The notes under the pieces are model-generated. The model saw only the letters and a list, made by a program, of their open reading frames with translations. It did not search any database and was not told where the DNA came from. A stretch of DNA of 64,000 nt, taken from NCBI GenBank assembly GCA_002110485.1, contig MOWL01000024.1, positions 124,001 through 188,000 of the forward strand, in the 5' to 3' direction. How positions within the stretch are numbered: the first letter of the stretch is position 1; every line of letters begins with the position of its first letter. The position numbers were made by a program, and so were the translations under genes. The stretch comes from Emergomyces orientalis. Its lineage: Eukaryota; Ascomycota; Eurotiomycetes; Onygenales; Ajellomycetaceae. This document shows positions 56,757 to 64,000 of this stretch, one piece after another.

Positions 56757-57606
56757 TCACAGGCAAGGAAGTGTGGCACATCCTTTTTTTTCATTTTCTG
56801 CATGCTCTTTCTGTGCCTGACGACATGGCCTCTTGTGCTTGGGCCAGTCTGAGGACTGGCATTCCTTTGAGCAATACCTATGTTTCACAGCACACCCCCT
56901 CGGTCAGATTCCCAGCTTAACAACGAACAGAAGAGATCTGGGGACAAAGAACACCAGGAATCGCAACTGTGTTAACTTACCAAATTCTCTTACAGCCAAC
57001 GCATCGCTTTACATTTTTGACACATCCGCACCATTCGCAAGCATATGCACAGTCGAGGAGGGCAAAGGGGAGCGCACCATTGAAGTAATCCTTGGCCACC
57101 TGCTCCGCTCGACGATCGCACTCTCCAGCTGAAATGCAAATCGGGACGACAGAATCCCACACCGATGGCTGAAAAGCAGTGGATGCCTCGAGTCCGGGGT
57201 TCAGAAACGGTACCATGCCGTGGTATAGAAACTTTGCCAGTTTTCCGCAAATTTGGCATATCCACTGGCGCGCGGAAAAAATTTCCTGGTTGTAGAGGGA
57301 TATTACGCCTTGAATGAATTGACTTTCGGCGTCACGGTTGACAGCCTTTCCAACTGGAAGATTACAAAGGGGACGTGGGCATTCCACAGTGAATTTGAAA
57401 GTGTAGGTCACTTCCCCATAAAATGGCGCATTTGGAATGCCACATATTCCATGGTAAGTGACTTGAGTCGTCTCGGGTTGAGGCGTTTCCCCTAGTACCG
57501 ATCCTGATCCCCCATCCATCGGGGTGGACATTGCTGGCAGTGGGCAGGAGGATGTGGATTTTTCAGCGGCCCGATTGACAAGCAGAGAGATATATAACCA
57601 CTGCAT
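56757..57606 (-). CDS. MYND-type zinc-finger protein
   Basis: Two exons, 57606-56981 and 56877-56757, give 248 residues. The second exon completes a MYND finger split by the intron: CEWCGCVKNVKRCVGCKRI, then WYCSKECQSSDWPKHKRPC. The pattern (paired CxxC, RCxxC, YCxxxCQ, DWxxHKxxC) is diagnostic. MYND fingers bind proline-rich peptides and occur in small fungal proteins of unknown role. Upstream of it lie further cysteine pairs (QWICQICGK, CPRPLCNLP) that may bind another metal. The start is uncertain: MQWLYISLLV at 57606 or MSTPMDGG about 25 codons later. It is divergent from the FAD monooxygenase. Confidence 0.85.
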
Positions 57607-58387
57607 ATATCTTAGAAGTGATGTGGAAGCGCTATTAATGGGCGGGTTGTAAGGTTTAGAGCTCTTCTGTGTCGTCAGAATTGTGTCGAGGATGTCCTGG
57701 AGTGCTGTCCATTTTGGGTAATTCGCACGACATCCGTTAAGCCTCTCCTAAAACAGCCAACACAACGTTTCCCAAATAACATCAGGAGTCTGGTATACCG
57801 ATATACCCGCAACAATGTATTCCACCCTAGCGCATACGGCGAGAGAACAGCAGTTGGGTACCCGGCATTCCTCCATAAGCTTATGCACCCATAAGCGGAT
57901 GCATCCATTAGCGGATGCAGACAGGCATATTGATTGTTTAAGGAGTAACTCCGAGGAAGAGCAGATTCTGCCACACAGGACCACAGTCAATTTAATTGTT
58001 ACCAATTGCATCAACCGCATTCATAGTCTCCGCCGCGATAGCACCTAGATGGTATAGGGCGGGTGCGGAGGGATATGTGGAGGTGGTATCCCTGCTGACA
58101 AACCTCTTCTCAGCTTCATGGATAGTGGACCCCGTCAGCTGCCTAAGTTTCAGCTGCCTTACATTATAAAGACCTCAGATTCCCCGAGCTGGGAAGAGAT
58201 CCTCTCTTCTCACAGGCAGATTTGGTTCGGTGTTGAAGGGCAAAATCTAAGTGATATACTAACAACTTATCGTTATAGGAAAAGGAAGCTGCATCAGGTA
58301 GCTTCTTTGAAATACAATCGCGTATAAAACCGACACCTCTATATTCATTTTGTCAGCTAATAATATTTACCCTCACCCCTCACCCTA
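57607..58387. promoter_or_regulatory. Divergent promoter, MYND gene and FAD monooxygenase
   Basis: About 780 bases between divergent starts. A minus frame of about 99 codons overlaps the repeats but shows no domain. Three 16-base direct repeats at 57873-57920 are the only evident structure. Confidence 0.55.
57873..57920 (+). repeat. Three tandem 16-base units in a divergent promoter
   Basis: Unit 1 is CCATAAGCTTATGCAC, unit 2 CCATAAGCGGATGCAT and unit 3 CCATTAGCGGATGCAG. Units 2 and 3 each carry a CGG, and their junction forms the perfect palindrome GGATGCATCC. Zn2Cys6 regulators often recognise CGG triplets, so a binding role is possible. Confidence 0.85.
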
Positions 58388-59699
58388 ATGGAAGCTCCTC
58401 GACATGTTGCGATCGTTGGTGCCGGTCTCTCGGTATGGCAATGTCAACCTCTCTCCGTACAGGCCATGGGAACTATCTGATTGTGAATAATAGGGTCTGA
58501 GTCTTGCGCTCGCGCTGCAGCAAGCCAACATACCATGCACCGTGTATGAAGCGCGCGATGAATCTTACGAGGTTGGCGGTGGGATAACCCTCTCGCCCAA
58601 TGCGCTTCGCATCCTCGATAAGTTGGGTGTATACGAGCGTGCTCGCGACAAAGGCTTCCATTTTGACACCCTAACTTTCAGCGACGGCGATGGAGTGATT
58701 AAAGACGTCTATTATTTTGGCTCTGAGCAGCTCTACGGCTACAGGGGCTTCCGGATTATGCGCCAGGTATTCATCAATGAAATGAAGCAGATGCTTCGGG
58801 GTTACGGGGTACAGATTCATTTCAACAAACAATTTGCGAAGATCATAAGTGACTCACAGGATGAAGTCGTCATCGAATTTGTTGACGGATTGACCGCATC
58901 TTCCGCTGTCGTGGTTGGTGCTGATGGTATACATTCGACCGTCCGCAGCTATATCGTTCCTGACGTAAAGCCTGTTTACTCCGGCCTGATGGCTATTAAC
59001 AGCGTCTGCCCTCGGTCCAGCATTCGCATTCCAGATGGTTTCTACCTCCCTGCCACTATTATGTCCAAGGCTGGCGCGTTTTTGATGGTACCCCAGGAGG
59101 TTGACGGTTCTCAGCTCCTCATTGGTGCACAGCGGCGTTTCCCTGAGAAAGATAAGGATGGCTGGGACACTCTGGCAGCGGACAAACAAGGACTTCTAGA
59201 CATGCTGCGAGAAAATCAAGCCGACTGGCCTGACATTGTCCAATCTGCATTAGAAAATGCACCCGTTGAGAGAATGGGTATCTGGCCATTCTATGGGATC
59301 CCGAAGTTCAGCAAGTGGGCCAGCTCCACAGACAGGGTTGTCGTACTGGGCGATGCTGCACATGCCATCCCACCCACTGCCGGCCAGGGTGTAAACCAAG
59401 CGTTCGAAGACGTGAATATGCTGGCTTTACTTCTCTCAAAGCTATCCCCCAAGGCGCCGCTTGGGGAGGCGTTGAAATTTTGGCAGGAATACCGGCAACG
59501 CCGGATTGACAAAATCTTGGAGCTTACCCAGCAGATGAATGCGAAGCGATTGCCCCCTGAAGAACAAGCCAAGCTTCCGCCAGGCGCAATCTGGGCTGAC
59601 GATTCAGCAACAAAGGGAGAAGGCGGGCAATTGCGGTGGTTGTATGAACCCGACCTCGATGAGGATGTGGCGAAGTGGCTTGCCGGCCGTGGTTCATGA
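58388..59699 (+). CDS. FAD-dependent monooxygenase, salicylate-hydroxylase-like
   Basis: This is a class A flavoprotein monooxygenase that hydroxylates or epoxidises an aromatic or related ring with NAD(P)H and oxygen. A short exon 1 (58388-58432) ends in the dinucleotide motif AIVGAGLS, and exon 2 (58494-59699) resumes at GLSLALAL, giving 416 residues, a normal length. Motifs in order: GxGxxG at the start, EVGGGITLSPNALRIL, the arginine-containing FRIMRQVFINEM, the DG motif VVVGADGIHSTVR, and the GD motif VVLGDAAHAIPPTAGQGVNQAFEDV. All are intact. There is no C-terminal membrane anchor. It reads away from the MYND gene and ends the accessory block on the right. Confidence 0.95.
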
Positions 59700-60689
59700 A
59701 CAGGGGATCCGGCCCTTGTGGATTTTTCTTTCTAGCGCTCTTGTGTTTGCCGTAAATATTGAGAAATCAAAATATCCGGAGATATGAAACGGAAGCACCT
59801 TTTAACCCGCAGATAGCAAGAAATTTAAATGTTTTTTAAGGTGGATTGATCGGCCAAATAGTACATACATCCTATGAACATGAAAGAACATATATCTTTA
59901 TACAGTATTTCTGTCACCATTGCAATGAAGTAGCCCATTCTAGCGGCTTTGCTTATCTTTAGACACATTTAACTCAAAAGCAAAAACCACAATCCAGTTA
60001 TTTGAATATGAATTACATTGTTGTAGTTGGTTGCAATCAGCCAAGCAATCAATCAATCATTGACCAAACGCGCTGAGCTGATTATTGATGACTAAGCTCC
60101 TCAGGGCCCTAATTCGATCATTCATCCAGCAATCTCAAGCAATTACAAGAGGAAATCAAGCCTTTCATAGCTTTCACATATTAACCAATACCTCAATTCC
60201 ACCTCTGTGATGATTTTGGAAGGGTTGGATGCGCTCCAGCATTACAGTTAATACGCATCCGATACTTCGTCATGATATTTGCCCTTTTTGCTGTTGAGCA
60301 GATGGGAAGAGGCCCTAGGCCAGGCCTGACGAACCTGCGCCTCGAGCCCCGCATGGCATTGGCCTCTCGATATGGAGATACTAATGCATGCCAGCTCACT
60401 CCAAGCTTCTGCCTGAGCGAAGCATACCTGTACTGTGGGGGCGGATGTTTACCACGACGGCACCTTTTTATCTTTTTCAAACTTGAAAGCTACAGGTAGC
60501 AATGATCGTTCTAACTCGCCATTATATTCCGTACCACTTTCCCTTATCCACATACCCGCACCATCTTTTAACAGGATGAACTGCAACCTAGGCTGAGAAG
60601 TCTTGACGCCAACGGCCCCTCGGAAATCTACTAAATTGTCCGTCTTCAGGCTCCAAGGAAGCAGTTCATCCATTAAGTTTTATTCCGCC
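59700..60689. other. Intergenic between FAD monooxygenase and zinc-finger gene
   Basis: About 990 bases without a supported gene. The right end is the presumed promoter of the zinc-finger gene. Confidence 0.55.
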
Positions 60690-62184
60690 ATGTCAATACA
60701 ACCACTTGCGGGCTCAAGAACTAGCGGACAATGGCAGCACCAAGTGAAATATATTAACCCCCAAGATCTTTATCGGGGTACATATACAACGCCATGTTCA
60801 GGATCTACGAAAGGAAATGGCCACCAAAGCGGATTGCAACAAGGACCACAGATCCAGTTAAATACGACAGGCCCGCCAGGCACATCTGCCCCTTTTGGAT
60901 CTGCTATTTCATCGTCAAATGTATGTGTACGAATTGTGTTTCTCCTATCTTGTTGCTGCTGTTCTAACTCTTGGTCAGCCTAGCATATCAAACTCTCTAT
61001 GCTACGCGCAACTACCTTCAACTTCAGCAAGTCTTACACAACCACCATTTCATCACACTTCTCCTCCCCCTAGCCCTGTGGATGGTGAATGCGGCGACAT
61101 CTGGTTGTCCCCGAACCTTTACGAACCTGGAAAACTATACAAAAATGATGGAAGTTTGACTGTGCCTGTTACTCCGTTCGGGGGAGCCCAGCCAAGCCAT
61201 CCTCCAAACGCTAACCCCGAGCAACCGTTGACATCAGCAGCCCTTGGAAGCCGTAGCCGTGCTTTTCGTGTTCACCACGAACACCCGATGGCGGTTGCTT
61301 TATTCCAAAACTGGATTAAATCCGAGGGAAAAACCTTCATAGACGAATACGAATTACAAGCTTGGGTGGTCTTGACCAAGCTTTCTCGCCAGGATATTTT
61401 AGACTGGTTTGAGAGCCCCATCGGTAAGTCCTCTAAAATCGACGAACCTGCACAAAGCCGTTCTGGCTACCGTTGCATGAACCCTACTTGCGAAGAAAAT
61501 CAAGACCTAGACAAAAAGAAAACTTTCCGTTGTTTCGACCCTTATTGTCATGGACGGTTCAATAAAAAAGATGACCTAAAAAAGCACATGGAGATTAAAA
61601 ACCCCTCTCAAGAATGGTTTTGTGGTTCTCAATGTTGCCGCCCATACGGGAGGAAAGACAAGTTTCGCGACCATGTCCGCGACAAGCACAAGTGGGATTT
61701 AAGTACCGAAGACCTTGATAAACACTGCGTCCCAAACAATTACCAAAAATTCCCCCGGAACTGTCCCAGCTGCTCATCCACCACTCTAAATTCGTTCCAA
61801 GACTGGTTTGGTCACTGGACTGATCACCATTGCCCCCGAGATACTACTCTGAATTCTCTTCAACTTCCGCCTCATCGAGCCCATCCTACCCCGAGTCTTT
61901 CACTACTTTCCTGCGACTCTAAACGCCGGCCAAGAACTCGTTCACCGCGTGCAACAGGGGGCACCATGTCAGACAATGGCCATTACACCGTCCAACAGCA
62001 TCATATGCTGCAATCAGCTGAAATGGCATCCCCAATCCACCGTTTCGTTAGCGAACCGGATAAGCTCGAAAGGTTCTTCGGTAACGCGGCAACTAGCCCT
62101 CGAGTACACAATTCGAACGGCCACATACTCCCCGGCGACCCTATTGAGCATGAGCTTGACCATTTTGTAGGTCATGGAATTTGA
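60690..62184 (+). CDS. C2H2-like zinc-finger protein
   Basis: Exons 60690-60920 and 60979-62184 join in phase for 478 residues (start MSIQPLAGSRTSG). The first third is low-complexity (proline, serine, glutamine). A helical segment follows (HPMAVALFQNWIKSEGKTF to WFESPIG), which resembles the short homeobox-like or LAWF region found before zinc fingers in some fungal proteins. Then comes a cysteine/histidine-rich block: YRCMNPTCEEN, FRCFDPYCHGRFNKKDDLKKHME, WFCGSQCCRPYGRKDKFRDHVRDKHK and CPSCSSTTLNSFQDWFGHWTDHHC, compatible with two or three irregular C2H2 fingers. It is probably a nuclear DNA-binding protein. The C end is basic then acidic. I do not recognise a characterised orthologue. Confidence 0.85.
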
Positions 62185-63454
62185 AAAATCGATGACACAG
62201 TGTTTTATCCTCGTTACTATATCGACAAATTTCCACGTTTCGGTTTTGCTCCATTTTCGTTGTGCTTTTCCTATTTCTGTAATATTCCGTCCACCCAACC
62301 CCACCTTTGCAAAAGTCGATTGACCATACTAAGGCCAGGGCCTGCACAGGATTGGCAAATAACCGTCCAAGTTCTGTCACATTTCCCCTTTATGAAGCAT
62401 TTTCACCTCGATGTCTCTCGTTTCATACTTTCACCAGGTATATGATTTTCGGTTTTTTATAGCTTACACTATTTGATTTCAGTTGATCCTACACATTTCC
62501 GATAACGTCCCGCCATGCCCACCAGTTCACAGCTTCTTATTTTTTCCTATATTTTATGTACGGCCTACTAATAAATATAGAGATGGCCCTCTATATCCTA
62601 CATTTGCTCATATGATTGTACCTGCCATTTTATGAGGATGATTATGATACCCATTTGCAAGAATTAGCCATCTTTCTAAGCATTTTCCTATTGTAGATTA
62701 TTACTTTTGTCCTTGTATATAAATTATTGGCAAATCCCACCATGGTTTAATACACTTTTTTCAATGGCACTTTGTTGAATGGATTCAATACCAGAGTATA
62801 GATACTCACTGCCTTTTGTGGAAAAGGTAGTCATCGGTGAAGGTTTAATGACAGTATGGTATCAGCTTGAAAAGGATTCCACTACCTTCTAACGTGAATT
62901 GTCAAATAATTATTTCACCTCATCATTCTTCAAGAGCATCATAATCTCCAAATTTTTAAAAATACAGACATATCACTAACACAGTAAGCTCAAAAGTCAA
63001 TTTGGTATTTATTTCAGCTGTGTGGTCATTAATAAAATAAACCCAAAAAGACTAAACATAAAACTCAAAAAGTAATCTCAATAATAGTTACCCAAGTTCC
63101 CTTATTTAATACCCAGGTACTCATGGAAGTTTTTGATAGAGTTACTTGTGGAGTCTCTCTGGAGTAAAATAAAGGGTAAACTTACTTACCCCTGGGTCAA
63201 ATTGAGATAGGGATACATTCATGTCAAAGCATTACACTCGACGGAATGCCCGGGATTGTTTCGAATCGGTTGGCAGGTCATCCGGATATAAAACGAACGG
63301 TGAACATTGTTAAGCCTACTCCGTCAAAATTTGTACTCACGCCATCGAATTATGGCGCCCCCTATTGAAATAAGGCAGTTGGTGACCAAGGCGAGCCCTC
63401 ACTAAAGCTGGTCCCGCTCACGCCGGACATCGTCGGCGGATCCCGAATATATTA
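62185..63454. other. Convergent 3' intergenic region
   Basis: About 1.27 kb, AT-rich, without a supported gene. It separates the zinc-finger gene from the convergent membrane-protein gene. Confidence 0.55.
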
Positions 63455-64000
63455 TTATAAACAAACCGGGCCGTCTGCTGTGCTTGTCGACGCGTCCTGA
63501 GACTGGCGCACAACCATTCCCAGACGTAGCGCCCAATCTTCACGCTTCGTCTCTTGAATAAGCTCATTAGCCAAATCCAACCTTCTAACGTACTTCTTCG
63601 ATTTCCCAGTGGCCGAAATTCTCCTGCCATGCATTTGGAGTTCTGACGTCATCGCGTTGGTCAAGGCCAATAGTGCCGTCGAGAAGACAAAAAGCGAGAG
63701 AATTAGAATCTGCCCTGGTTTGCTGACATTACTGACAAGGGCAACATCAGTATATACAAGCAACGTGGCGAATGCCGTGACCGAATCTTCGGCGAATGAG
63801 CAGTCGCGCAGCCATTGGCCAGACGTCACAGCCTTCAAGTCATCCACCGCACCCTGGAGTCTAATCCAACGATCTTGGCTGAGAAGAATGAGCAGGTCAC
63901 CCTGAACACCGGGTTCGGATACGCCTTTCCAGCCAATGGTGCTTCGGCGGCGGATGACGAGCACATTGCAGAGACGAGCGAAAATTAACGCGAAAAGGAC
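63455..64000 (-). CDS. Membrane protein, 3' part only
   Basis: The frame is open from the right edge to the stop at 63455 (182 residues seen), so the start lies outside the window. Visible hydrophobic stretches are VLFALIFARLCNVLVI at the very edge, a weaker one around TAFATLLVYTDVALVSNV, and ILILSLFVFSTALLALTNAM. The amphipathic LLILLSQDRWIRLQGAVDDLKAVTSGQWL lies between the first two. The tail is polar and charged (KSKKYVRRLDLANELIQETKREDWA). This resembles uncharacterised fungal integral membrane proteins. No function can be given. Confidence 0.75.
   Translation of the reverse strand, partial: VLFALIFARLCNVLVIRRRSTIGWKGVSEPGVQGDLLILLSQDRWIRLQGAVDDLKAVTSGQWLRDCSFAEDSVTAFATLLVYTDVALVSNVSKPGQILILSLFVFSTALLALTNAMTSELQMHGRRISATGKSKKYVRRLDLANELIQETKREDWALRLGMVVRQSQDASTSTADGPVCL

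Noticed and set aside
1..64000. CRISPR arrays, bacterial operons or prophage
   Set aside because: Spliced genes and eukaryotic families throughout; no direct-repeat/spacer array is visible.

Overview
The window looks like nuclear DNA of a filamentous ascomycete (Pezizomycotina). Introns are short (about 50 to 170 bases) with GT..AG ends and CTAAC/CTGAC branch sites. The recognisable genes (NTE1, ISN1, MED17, phosphofructokinase, DFG5-type GH76, lunapark) and a PNP-NACHT-ankyrin NLR are typical of that group. I lean towards Eurotiomycetes, perhaps Onygenales, but this is a guess from protein style, not from a search.

Layout. (1) 1-5523: a nearly complete Ty1/copia retrotransposon on the minus strand with one open gag-pol frame and identical LTR sequence over the 220 bases that can be compared. 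(2) 5.5-12.0 kb: AT-rich repeat-influenced DNA with an old solo LTR of the same family, hairpins, microsatellites and a broken two-module cysteine-rich secreted-protein gene. (3) 12.0-19.5 kb: convergent lunapark (ER shape) and NTE1 (ER lysophospholipase). (4) 21.5-25.6 kb: an NLR-type immune receptor (purine-nucleoside-phosphorylase-like, NACHT, ankyrin) whose last repeats are cut off by a stop and a frameshift. (5) 26.3-41.8 kb: a housekeeping block: ISN1 (IMP 5'-nucleotidase, eight exons, three of them very small), MED17, 6-phosphofructokinase, a GPI-anchored GH76 cell-wall protein, and a small four-exon MARVEL-like membrane protein. (6) 44.6-59.7 kb: an accessory, cluster-like block: Zn2Cys6 regulator, DHA2-type MFS transporter, NmrA-like protein, Fe(II)/2-oxoglutarate oxygenase, FAD-linked (BBE/PCMH) oxidase, MYND zinc-finger protein, FAD monooxygenase. 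There is no polyketide synthase, peptide synthetase or terpene cyclase in it. The regulator and transporter both carry disabling lesions while the four redox-type genes are open. (7) 60.7-64.0 kb: a C2H2-like zinc-finger protein and the 3' part of a membrane protein that runs off the right edge.

Functionally, NTE1 and lunapark both act at the ER, but their adjacency is not evidence of co-function. The accessory block reads as a tailoring or catabolic redox set that once had its own regulator and exporter. The NLR, the decaying secreted protein and the young copia element are the fast-evolving accessory features. Exon boundaries were worked out by eye from splice consensus, reading phase and remembered family conservation. 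No database search was run.
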